From contig NC_066582.1 of the NCBI RefSeq assembly GCF_024323335.1, forward strand, positions 185,660,973-185,724,972: a stretch of 64,000 bases of DNA. The letters run 5' to 3'. Origin of the DNA: Lathyrus oleraceus. Its lineage: Eukaryota > Streptophyta > Magnoliopsida > Fabales > Fabaceae. Under the pieces are notes generated by a model. It was not told the DNA's origin and did no database searches. It was given only the letters and a program-made list of their open reading frames with translations. A program made the translations under genes and the position numbers. Shown in pieces: positions 23,237 through 32,892 of the stretch (its first letter is position 1; each line of letters opens with the position of its first letter).

Positions 23237-25702
23237 TGTAACACCCCAAAATTTGCCCTCCTCATTCATGCATTCATTTTTAGGACATTTAGCATTTCAT
23301 ATTGCATTTCATATTGCATTTCATCATGTCAATCAGAATCAGATCCTAAAAGTTTGAACATCATCCGAGACACATTGTGGGTTCTATCCGGGTGATCAGT
23401 CAACACAAGAGAAAGACTTGAGTTACTTCCAACAGGTTCAAATAGGGTCTATTCATCATTCCAAATGCTAATCCTGAAAGAGCAAGAATCCGTTCCTGAG
23501 CTGTCATGCTCGCTAGGCGAGCAGAATGGTTCGCCTAGCGAACCTTGAACTGTCATGCTTGCTAGGCAAGCAGATCCTTCGCTAGGCGAAGCGCGCGCAT
23601 TTCAGAAAATATAACAGAAAGTCATGGGCTTGAGCTGCCCTCATTTGAGCCCACCAATTCACAAGAATCAGGCTATAAATACTAGAGTTTCAGTGGAGCA
23701 AAACCCTGGAGACAGACAGGAAAAAAGAGGCAGAGAAGGGAAACCTACGAACTAATCTGCAGCAACCTCCAGACAACTCTGAAAAGTTCACCCTGACTCA
23801 CACTTTTTTCACCTCTATCTCACGCAAATCCTAACATTGCCTTGCAAACCCAGCAGTGCCTTTCGAGTTAATCGATCTATCCGATCAGGTTTGCCCTTAT
23901 TCCCATTACTCTATGCTTTTAATTTGAATACTCTGAATGTATGAGGTATCGTTAGATTTTGCCCACGGGTTTAGATATGCATGAATGTATGAAACAATAC
24001 CTGGAATGTTTAATCGTTTCGTTTCTGATAGATACCATAGGGTTTGGGGTCCCTAAAATCGTACTGTTATCCATGGGAAATCCAGAACCCGCAGGCGTTC
24101 GCTAACACCATCGCTAGGCGAGCCTGCAGCGAAGCTTCGCTAAGCTTTCGCTAGGCGATGCAGCAGCGAGCGTGACAGTAGTTGCTTTTCTGTTTGCTCT
24201 AACCTGTTTTGTGTTTGTTATGGCATTGCTTTCTCCTGATTCCATCCTGTTACTCTAACCCGTTTGTTGAGTTTTTGTGAGGACTCACACACTCTTGCAG
24301 GGATAGCTTGCTTGGTGTTCCACTTTATTTGTGGGATACCACCTGGAGGTTTATTCCGATTACCTGTACTGACTGGCTTTCTTTGATGGTGCTAGCTTGG
24401 GGAGAACTCTGGGTTTCTTATTTCGTTAGTTGCTATTACTTTGGATCTCTATCCGTACGGTAGATCTCCCGACCCCTTTACTTTTCCCGCATTTTACCGC
24501 TTTCTTAGCTGGAAGACCTCGATAGGAGGCAATGTTTTTGTGTGTTTACTTTTGTGCTTAAAGACCTCCAAGAAGAGGCACCAGTGCTAAAGACCTCCAC
24601 GGAGAGGCAATTGACGGATAAAAGGGATTAGTAGTCAATCCCCCGTTATTCAGTACGTCGTTCTTTAAGATCACACTACGTTTCGATGCTTCAGAACAAA
24701 AGCCCAAGATCTTTTGTCCGGTCGGTCAGTGGAGAGGGTTCCACCTTTCTGAACCCCCACGCCTTGTCATGAGCTCACCCCGTCCAGGGTTAAGAGCTAT
24801 GAGGTCTTACCCTCATTACCCTTTTGATCTGCTCACCCTGACGGTCAATGTCAGTGGTTAAGAGCCCGTTTGATTACCCTTCCATGGCTTGTTTGTCGAG
24901 GTTGATATGACCCCTCTTGACTAAAGCCCTACCCCTGTATGTTTGAGCCCCCTTGCTGGCGTGTTTACTTTATGCATGTTTGTTTTGTATGGTTCGTATA
25001 GTCTCCCGTTTGCATGTCTATTAAGGTAGCGCGATTCCTTCGTCTAGGACTGACTTTTTGCATGAGCATCCCTAAAACACCCCAACTCATTGATTTTTCT
25101 TCTCCTAAGAACACGTTATCTCCTTCTACTACAGGCGAGTAAGTCTCCAAAGGTCGAGCATCCGGTAGATTGCGTAGTGACATCGTTCACCCCAAAACAC
25201 AACCCTTAACCCGTAGTTAGCCAAACTACGACTTGCTCTGATTCTCATTCCAGATGAGATACGTAGGCATAAGACGCGATGTCTTACCGAGCACACTTCC
25301 CCTTAACCCCTAGGTAGCCGAGTTACGAAGACTCTGATTCTCATATTCAGATGAGATACGTATGCAGTGGATGCGACATCCGTGCGAGTCATTTTCTTTT
25401 GACCCCTCTTTTAGTAAATAACACATTAGATAAACCCACACCCTTTAGATAAGAATAACAAAAGTGGATCCCATAGAGTACTACAGATGCGTAGGGGTGC
25501 TAATACCTTCCCTTCGCATAACCGACTCCCGAACTCAAGATTTGGTTGCGAGACCTTGTCTTTTCCTTTCCTTTTTTCCAGGTTTACTTCGAGCGTTTCC
25601 TTTCCCTCCTTTGGGATAAATAACGCACGGTGGCGACTCTTCTGTCATTTCCTTTTTCGCTGGTTGTTTTTTTTCGCATACTGTATTTTTCAGGTTGCGA
25701 CA
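23237..25702 (+). repeat. 3' LTR of element A
   Basis: 2,466 bp, same organisation as the 5' LTR, with an extra copy of a 15-bp ATATTGCATTTCAT-type repeat near 23300. The third palindrome reads TGCTTGCTAGGCAAGCA (23556-23572), changed on both arms relative to the 5' copy. The end GTTGCGACA is followed by the ATGGG duplication. Confidence 0.93.
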
Positions 25703-26476
25703 ATGGGCATCTTGGAAAATTCCAAAATTGATAGACTTAGAGGAAACATTGATGTTTGACCCTTGAAGCAAAGTTGTAGAGAAGTTCAAATGTGACATTT
25801 GGCTTAAAGTAGATCCAAAAATGTTGAGAAATGAGAGAGTTATGGTGTTTGGACCAAGTGACACCATACTTGATTTTAGGTCAACCAATTATGTGCCAAC
25901 TTGTGATCTCTTGTCATTTCTTGCATCCAAAGGCCCAATGACGAACACTTGAATACCAAATTAAGGAAGCTTTATTGTTCCTTGAATAATCTTGATAATT
26001 TCTTTAAAATTGGATGGAGGTGGCATGAAAATAAACACATGAACCATACTTGAATAAACCTTGAAAACATGCACCAAATTTGAACTTCTCTTGATCAAAT
26101 GATGTTGAATGAAGCTTGACATGAAATATGGCCTAAGATTATAGGTCATGCCTTGAAGTAAAAGCTCTTGTGGACCACTTGTTGACCAAACTTTGACCTT
26201 AGGAATCAAAACCCTAATTTAAAAACCAAGCTTGATCCTATGATTGCAAGTCCCTACCTTGTACGATAAGAAAAATAAAACAACACATATTTTTGTACTT
26301 TGAATAAGGTTAGCAAAGTTAGAGTGCAAGTAAGCAAAAAGGTAAAAGAAACAAAAAGGTGCTTAATGATCTCCCACAAAGGCAAACCTAAAGAGGTGAA
26401 GCTTAGGAGGATACCATGCTTGTGATCTTGGTTGAAATACAAATGATATGATAGGTGGAATCTTAGGGGTAATATT
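25703..26476 (-). mobile_element. Ogre-like LTR of O1, 5' segment (minus strand)
   Basis: Continuation of the O1 LTR between the insertions of A and D. On the minus strand it runs from ACCCCTAAGATTCCACC (just after the D insertion) towards AATTTTCCAAGATGCCCAT (at the A insertion). No coding sequence is supported; the three short open frames here lack recognisable content. Confidence 0.6.
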
Positions 26477-27569
26477 TGTTTGTGTAAGCCCTAGAGGCCA
26501 ATACTTTTGGTACTTGTGTTGAATTATTTATTAATAATAAAAAGCTTTTTCTTTATTATGTTTGTTTAATAAAGTCCCTGAATAGCTAGTTTGTTTAATG
26601 TATCAAATGTGACTTAATCATGAGATCCCATTAAACATAATGACACTATTCTTAAAGTATCCGTAGTCAAGATTTGTTGTGAAGTGGGATAACACTAAAG
26701 CATTAAGACTATTATGTATATAGACTGATGATCACATCTCATGGATCATAGATAAGGAGTTATCAAGTCTTAAACATAAGTATGAATATTGAGAGTAATA
26801 TTTATACTGGATTGGCCCGCTATGAGAATACTATATAGAATGTTATGCTAAGTGTCATAAGTTATTCTCATGGTGATAATGGTGTATACCACTCTTTGAC
26901 CTGGAACCACTATGTACCCTAGATGTAGAGTCGAGTGCCTTATTACTGATCAAACATTGTCCGTAACTGGATGACCATAAAGACAATTGATGGGTACTCC
27001 ACGAAGCATGCTGAGGGACATGAGTGACCTGGATGGAATTTGTCCATCCTACGTAACAAGATAAATGTCTACGGGCCCAATATTGAACTGGACAAGGATG
27101 ACACGGTCTATGCCTTGTATTCAATATAGACATAAAGGCAAAAGGGTAATTATACACATAAGTATTATCACAAAAGGATTTGTCAGATCACATGACATTT
27201 TCGTGTCTTGGGTAGCAGTGATGTGTTGCTAGATACCACTCACTGTTTATTATATTAAATACATGATTTAATATAATTTCTAATGTCACGAAAACCTACA
27301 GGGTCACACATAAAAGGACAGATTGATGAGAGATAGAGTAACTAAGGAACACAGTAAGGTACAATGCACTTAAGTGAATTGTAGAACATCGTAGGGTACA
27401 GTGTACTTAAGTAGAATACGAAATATGGTAAGGTACCATACGCTTAAGTGATTTTGGCATATCATAATATATGGGCCACATACACTTAAGTGAGTTTTTT
27501 AGCTTGCAACCCACACAAATGGTTCTATAAATAAAACCCTTGTACATAAGCATTTGTGCAGTTGTAATT

Positions 27570-27626
<57 letters not shown>

Positions 27627-27861
27627 ACTCACTCAAAGCCTTCATTAGTAGCAGCTAACACTGAGATTGAAGGAATCCGTTCGTGTGGACTGAGTAGAGG
27701 CGTTGTCACCATTCAACGTTTGTGATCGCTCCGTAGATCTGCATCAAAGGTTTCAATCACCACAAGAGGTAACAATTCTATCACTGATCATGCCCATTCG
27801 TAAGGATCACTAAAGGAGAAATTTTTAATTCCGCTACATTTTGGATCGCTATTCTCCTTCA
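26477..27861 (+). repeat. 5' LTR of element D
   Basis: 1,385 bp. TATAAATA at 27526-27533 is a good core promoter. It is followed by a (CT)n microsatellite (27575-27622) in the transcribed R/U5 part. The end CTCCTTCA is followed by one base and the primer-binding site. Confidence 0.9.
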
Positions 27862-27862
27862 A

Positions 27863-27875
27863 TGGTATCAGAGCC
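27863..27875 (+). other. Primer-binding site of D
   Basis: TGGTATCAGAGCC, complementary to the 3' end of initiator methionine tRNA, the standard Ty1/copia primer. Confidence 0.9.
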
Positions 27876-29033
27876 ACTTACGAAACCATGAATCAAAGAA
27901 TAAACGAGTAATTAAATTTGGCATCATGTGTGTACGATTTGGATGATTGATGTTGACTATGCTTCGGAATCCGACGTTAGTATGGTGAAGCAGCGATACA
28001 TCGGTCGTCCATAGGTTATGCAATTGAGATCGATCAAGTTATATATATGACATAAGTAATCCTGATGCAAAATACGGTATATATGATATACTGTTTCTAC
28101 TTCGTTCATTCAAACACGTAATGGTTATTTTCCTTTGAGCGATCAAAGGTCATTTTCTTCTTGATCCGACATTAGTATGGTGAAGCAATCGCGTGTTGAT
28201 CAATCATACTAAATTAACAATCGAGGTGTGTTTGATGGTCTGAAATTGGTGCATTAGGGTTCATGAAGGTACAAGGGTTGTGCTGTCAAAGAGTTATGCG
28301 ATTAGGGTTGTGACTGCATAATTGTTCATTAAAATTTTGCGTCGGGGCGCTGCCCCTAACAACCCCGCAGGGGGCGCTTCCCCCTTGACCCACCATCCGC
28401 TGATCGGGCAACGGAACCCCCGACTAACTCTGCATAGTGTGATTGGTCGCCGAAATTTAATTTGGTTTATTTAATTAACATAATTTAAATTAATAATAAT
28501 AATGTGTTTATTATTATTGTCTTGTGCTGATCGGTTATGGCCTTAGTTTTCCTTTATTTTGTTTTGGGATTTTAAAAATACGACCTGCGTGTCGTGCCTC
28601 TCTTTTAATCTCTTAATGTAACTTATTTTCTCATCTCATTCCCTCGTATGTAAAACGAGTTTCTTTTATGTAATGTAATGTTATGAAGAAAGAGAAGAAT
28701 ACAATATCAAAGGAGGACAACCTTGAAGATCTTGCTTGTAGAAGCTTAGATCGTCATTAGGTTAGCTTAGGTTCTCTCATTGGCTTGGGAGAATAATTGC
28801 ACTAGGGGCCATAACTGTTTCATTTTGTATGTTGGTGCATGTGAATGTATGTTGATGCATGTGAGAGACGATCTATATGATAAATAAGCCGGTGAGATCA
28901 GAATAATTGCAAATTCCCTCAAATTAAATATTAAGTTTATGCGTTCCAAGTTTTAGCACTCATCAAGACTAGTATCGAATAATGTAGCTTTCGCCTATGC
29001 GAGGTGCATATTCTATATTAGTAAGGTGCAATA
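27876..29033 (+). other. Untranslated leader of D with GC-rich palindromes
   Basis: No open frame with recognisable content. GGGGCGCTGCCCC (28344-28356) and AGGGGGCGCTTCCCCCTT (28369-28386) are two adjacent GC palindromes in otherwise A/T-rich sequence. They would form strong hairpins in the genomic RNA. The leader is cut at 29033 by insertion of E and resumes at 51403. Confidence 0.6.
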
Positions 29034-30138
29034 TGTTAGACGGTGTGGCTAGTGATCGAGAGGGGGGGGGGGGTGAATAGATCACCTCTTTAATATTAAA
29101 CGGATTTAAAGTTTTATCAGAGTTTTCAAAGTTGGCGGAAAATTTCAATCCCGAATCGACTTCCGTCTATTCTGAACCGCTACTAGAAAACCGGACACGC
29201 GAGTTTAATGCTGGATTTGGATAAGAATGACAGAAACTATTAACACCAGAATTTTAGCCAATTGAATGCACTTATCATTAAAGTCTATTTCCAATGAATA
29301 AAACTTAGCTAACGATTTTGTCAAACAGTTGGTGTGTATGTAATCAATGATGAACAACAGTGGAGTTTAGTTAAAGAAGTTTTCTTGCCACTGTTGTCTT
29401 GCAAAAGGTACAATCACAACACACTAACTGAATTTGCAAAATTGTTGGAAACGTAAAGAGGAGTAAGGGAAGAATACAATACGCAGAGATTTGGTAAGGA
29501 AGTTCCCCACGTCGTCCTCGCGTGTGGGTACGTCTCCCTCTCAATTTCAAATGAAATTGAGAACTTTGATTATCAATTATGCCGAATTCGTTGATACAAG
29601 GTTATGATACAAAGACAAAATTCTAAATTCCAAGAACTTATTCTTGTATGAAACCTCCACTTGATCTGAGCACGATCAAGAATTTCCTGCACGAAATTGC
29701 AAACAATTCACCGGTTCCACGACCTGCTTGCGAAATCCCCCGATCTCCATACGCAACGCTGCGACTGAATCTGTTCTGCAAACGTGACTAACAAACCCGC
29801 AAGAACACTCCAGTTCTTGAAGGACAGACCAGTTGGTTTTTCCTCGAAACCCCCTTCAATCTTCAACTCAGCTAGATCCTCGATCGTTCCACTGAAAAAC
29901 CTCAGCTAGATCCTTGATCGTACCACTGAACGTTATCTCTTTGATCCTTTAATCCAAAGAACAAGAATGATTGTCTTTTGATGTTCTTGAAGAAAAGTGA
30001 TTGAGAAGATGAAGAAGATGAAGTCTCTTTCAGGTTTCTATCTGCTCAACAACAATTGCTGCTACACACTGCTTTGATCTTGTGTTCAATTGTTTTTCCC
30101 TCTTAGAATTCGTAAACATCACTGCTGTCACAACATCT

Positions 30139-30146
30139 CTTATATA
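30139..30146 (-). promoter_or_regulatory. TATA box of the E LTR
   Basis: The minus strand reads TATATAAG, about 40 bp downstream (element orientation) of the palindromic array. The same box is present in the other LTR near 50825. Confidence 0.65.
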
Positions 30147-30182
30147 TGCTGAAACAAAGACTGTTAGAACATAAAACAAACT

Positions 30183-30571
30183 TATGCATTGATACATGAG
30201 GGTATGCATCGATGCATACTGTAAGATATATGAGTTTTTGGTGAAATGAATTAAGCATGTATCGATGCATAATTCGTATGTATTGATGCATATGACATTT
30301 CCACTAACATGCATCGATGCATAATACGCATGCATTGATACATAGGGTGTTTCAACTGATCATGGATCGATGCAAGGCTCGTATGGATCGATCCATAGAG
30401 CATTTTTCCTGCTCATGTGTCGATACATGACTCGTGTGCATCGATGCATACTGAACAAATTTTTTTTGTAAATTGCAACAGCTGTATGGATCGATGCATA
30501 GGCTTATGTGTTGATGCATACTGACACAAAATGGATTTTATGAGTTATTTTAAGAGATGTATCAATGTAGA
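30183..30571 (-). promoter_or_regulatory. Paired palindromic array (ATCGAT core) upstream of the LTR TATA box
   Basis: Thirteen 16-bp sites related to TATGCATCGATGCATA start at 30183, 30203, 30256, 30277, 30308, 30329, 30361, 30382, 30413, 30435, 30485, 30505 and 30556. Sites are grouped in pairs 20-22 bp apart. Most pairs repeat every 52-53 bp. The other LTR carries the same array at about 50865-51255. Such spacing corresponds to whole helical turns. Confidence 0.7.
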
Positions 30572-30724
30572 TCTTTATGTACAGACATGCAACAATAGAA
30601 TGGGATAAAACACACTAAAAACACTCATGTGTCATGTATGGTAATGCACAACCATCATTTGGATGATGATCACACAATTTGCTATCATTCAAAAGCTATT
30701 CAAAGTAAAGAATTTTCTCACAAA

Positions 30725-30810
30725 CTCCCCCTTTTTGATGATGGCAAATTTTTGGCAAGATGTGTGATACTCCCCCTGAGTTTGTGCATATCTGCATTTT
30801 CTCCCCCTTT
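30725..30810 (-). other. Multiple polypurine tracts of E
   Basis: On the + strand CTCCCCCTTTTT (30725-30736), CTCCCCCTGAG (30770-30780) and CTCCCCCTTT (30801-30810) are three copies of a GGGGGAG purine tract directly upstream of the 3' LTR in element orientation. The first adjoins the LTR and is the functional plus-strand primer candidate. Repeated tracts are reported for Sireviruses. Confidence 0.7.
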
Positions 30811-31103
30811 GTCAACATCAAAAAAGAGGAAGAAACAGGTTTATCAAGGTAGCATGTTGTAGCAGGACATGGCAATTTTTTTTGATAAAAAGCTATCAAT
30901 CACAAAGAAGGAAGCTTCAAAGTAAAGAATCATTCACAAAGAATGACGAATAAGGGCAATAACAATAGAGATAAACAGAAAGTGAAAAGCATTTAAGGAT
31001 TCGAACGAGTTTAAGAATTACATAAGCTAAACCATATATTGTGCAACAAAATAAAAACTTGAGCAATATGAGATGAAATGCAGTGAGATGAAATGATGGT
31101 GGG

Positions 31104-32627
31104 TTAATTGGGATTGTGGCCACCACAAGACTCCTCATCATCTCTGGCAGGATCTCTGTAGCTTGGCGGAGGCGGAGGAGGAGGCATTGTGTCTGGATTT
31201 TGGCCCATGAAGGAGTATTGCCTAAATCGGTCCTGAACTTCAATGCTTCTAAATCTGTCCATAATACCGGGATTTTCGCGGCAGTCGTCCATAAAGCCAG
31301 ACATTTCATTGTAGAAAACTTGGTGCCACTTAACCAAGTCTTGGTGCCAAGAGTGTTGATTCTGATACATCCGTGTATGCTCATCATGCCAGTCACGATG
31401 CTCCTGATGCCACTCATTTTGTTGTACATGCCAATACCGTGCCTCTTCATGACGCTCTTTGTTGGCAAGTTCCATTTGTTGAAGCATATGAGTGATATCC
31501 GCAGAAGGTGTTGAGGTTGAAGTGCCACCGGAGAACGGAGGAGTCGTAGGTTCAGGCACATAGTTGGTTGGAGACCACCTTCGTGGCACCCAATCACCCC
31601 AACCGGCATTGGCCTCAGCTGGAGGCACATCTGTTTCAGGCGCATCCTGCATTTCTTCATCAGGCTGATCTTCAGCAACATGGATTCGTTCCGAAGGCAC
31701 GTCAAAGTTGTAGATTCTGGTTTTGGATTTTCTTTCAAAGAAGTAGAAACATTTACGGTCCTTGTCCCACCGATATCCCATATGTGATAGAGTGGAAGAG
31801 TCAAACTCTTGAGCAGCAGATGGAGATAGGAGAGGAACAATAGGTATTGCAACTTTCCAAAACTTAATAATTTTCATTATTTGAGAAGCATAACCTAGAG
31901 CCACATTCTTGGAGCTGTCTCGCACGAAAAATAGACGTTTTACAAAGTAGTTTTCCCAATTTAAGAGAACCTTATTTTGCAGAATGTAGAGAAGATATAT
32001 GCTTGCCCTATCCAACCGAGAATGTCCACTGTTTGTTGGACGCAGAATGTGTGTGATAATCCAGTGAAGAATACGCGGAGTTTGCTTAATCATACCAGAC
32101 GTGACGTGTTCATCCTCACTCAGCGGTCTATCTATCTTTAGGATAGATGGAGTAAAGTCCTTCATGTCAAATTCAGTATCAAAATGCAGGTCATGCCAGG
32201 ACTTGAAATTCAGCGACGGAGGCGGAATTTGAAACACCGTTTCCCAATCAGAGGCTTCAAAGGTATATGTTCTGACACCAATAGAACACCGGAACATATA
32301 GCCTCTACCAGTTTGTAAGCCAGCATAAAAGGCCCGGATGAAATCCTCATGGTAATCATCCTTTGTATACAGAAATGACCCAAGTCTTTGTGCATGTAGG
32401 AGTTCAACCACATCATTTAGATGCAGGTGAATAGCATCAGTTTTATCAAAGACATGGGGTTTCATAACTAACCTTGTCTTGAAGGATTCCTCAAATTCAG
32501 CAGCAATTGCAGGATGAAGCAAGTCTAAGGCATTTGGAGGAACATCTGGTGGTTGCTGAGAAGTACCGGTTGTTTCCTTTCCTTTTCCTTTTCCCTTTGC
32601 TCTGGCTGGAATAGTGCGTGGAGGCAT
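31104..32627 (-). CDS. Sirevirus 'env-like' ORF (507 aa)
   Basis: Intact frame starting at ATG 32627 (MPPRTIPARAKGKGKGK, a basic start). Residues 35-310 form a folded region containing YMFRCSIGVRTYTFEASDWE and a run of hydrophobic helices (around 205-225). It resembles the domain named 'putative plant transposon protein'. Residues 320-375 are acidic and Pro/Thr-rich. Residues 378-440 form a predicted coil with Trp at 399, 406, 413, 427 and 434. A poly-Pro stretch lies near 482-488. I see no signal peptide or clear membrane anchor, so 'envelope' is a positional label and the function is unknown. It lies after pol in element orientation, as the extra ORF does in Sireviruses. It is undamaged although gag and pol have lesions. 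Confidence 0.75.
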   Translation of the reverse strand: MPPRTIPARAKGKGKGKETTGTSQQPPDVPPNALDLLHPAIAAEFEESFKTRLVMKPHVFDKTDAIHLHLNDVVELLHAQRLGSFLYTKDDYHEDFIRAFYAGLQTGRGYMFRCSIGVRTYTFEASDWETVFQIPPPSLNFKSWHDLHFDTEFDMKDFTPSILKIDRPLSEDEHVTSGMIKQTPRILHWIITHILRPTNSGHSRLDRASIYLLYILQNKVLLNWENYFVKRLFFVRDSSKNVALGYASQIMKIIKFWKVAIPIVPLLSPSAAQEFDSSTLSHMGYRWDKDRKCFYFFERKSKTRIYNFDVPSERIHVAEDQPDEEMQDAPETDVPPAEANAGWGDWVPRRWSPTNYVPEPTTPPFSGGTSTSTPSADITHMLQQMELANKERHEEARYWHVQQNEWHQEHRDWHDEHTRMYQNQHSWHQDLVKWHQVFYNEMSGFMDDCRENPGIMDRFRSIEVQDRFRQYSFMGQNPDTMPPPPPPPSYRDPARDDEESCGGHNPN

Positions 32628-32751
32628 GGTGATGAGAGATTTAGGGTTTTAGAGTGAGTGATGATGAGGAAGATTAGGGTTAGCCGCTGGTTTTGGGGTT
32701 TAGGAGTACTGATGATATGAAGTCTTGAGATAGGAAGTGATAAGGTTTGCT

Positions 32752-32892
32752 GATGTGTCGATGCATGAGAGAGAAAAAAATGCATTTAATTCAAGTAGCA
32801 TCAGTATGTGTCGATGCAAATGGCCATGGATCGATGCCTATCATTCATTTTTGTTTATAACAGGTCTGTGTATCGATACAAGCGATGGATGC
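32752..32892 (-). promoter_or_regulatory. Internal palindromic array upstream of the env-like ORF (near half)
   Basis: Sites of the LTR type (for example TATGTGTCGATGCAAA, CATGGATCGATGCC) start at 32752, 32805, 32825, 32867 and 32888. The last is split by insertion of B. They end about 125 bp upstream of the ORF start. No TATA box lies between; AAACCCTAA-like telo-box sequences (32645-32700, minus strand) do. Confidence 0.6.

Larger units (their letters stand above)
13936..25702 (+). mobile_element. Element A: non-autonomous Tat/Ogre-like LTR retrotransposon
   Basis: Complete element of 11,767 bp with two LTRs (TGTAACACCCC…TTGCGACA) and a perfect 5-bp target duplication ATGGG (13931-13935 and 25703-25707). 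It keeps a gag frame and shreds of pol but lacks the protease, the reverse transcriptase catalytic core and the integrase core, so it could only move with proteins supplied by a relative. Hand comparison of its LTRs gives roughly 65 substitutions over 2.45 kb (about 2.7%), mostly C/T and G/A, plus a 15-bp indel. It is inserted in the O1 LTR in opposite orientation. Confidence 0.93.
29034..30720 (-). repeat. 3' LTR of element E (minus strand)
   Basis: 1,687 bp. On the + strand it runs from TGTTAGACGG to ATTTTCTCA. A run of G at 29055-29067 (CCCC on the element strand) lies close to the LTR end, as in many plant copia LTRs. The open frame at 30030-30335 is incidental. Confidence 0.92.

Noticed and set aside
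27407..27725. Open frames with Arg-Glu or Ser-Leu repeats
   Set aside because: They read through the CT/GA microsatellite in the D LTR on either strand.
30917..31852. Long minus-strand frame overlapping the env-like ORF
   Set aside because: Shadow of the env-like ORF in another frame; no recognisable content.
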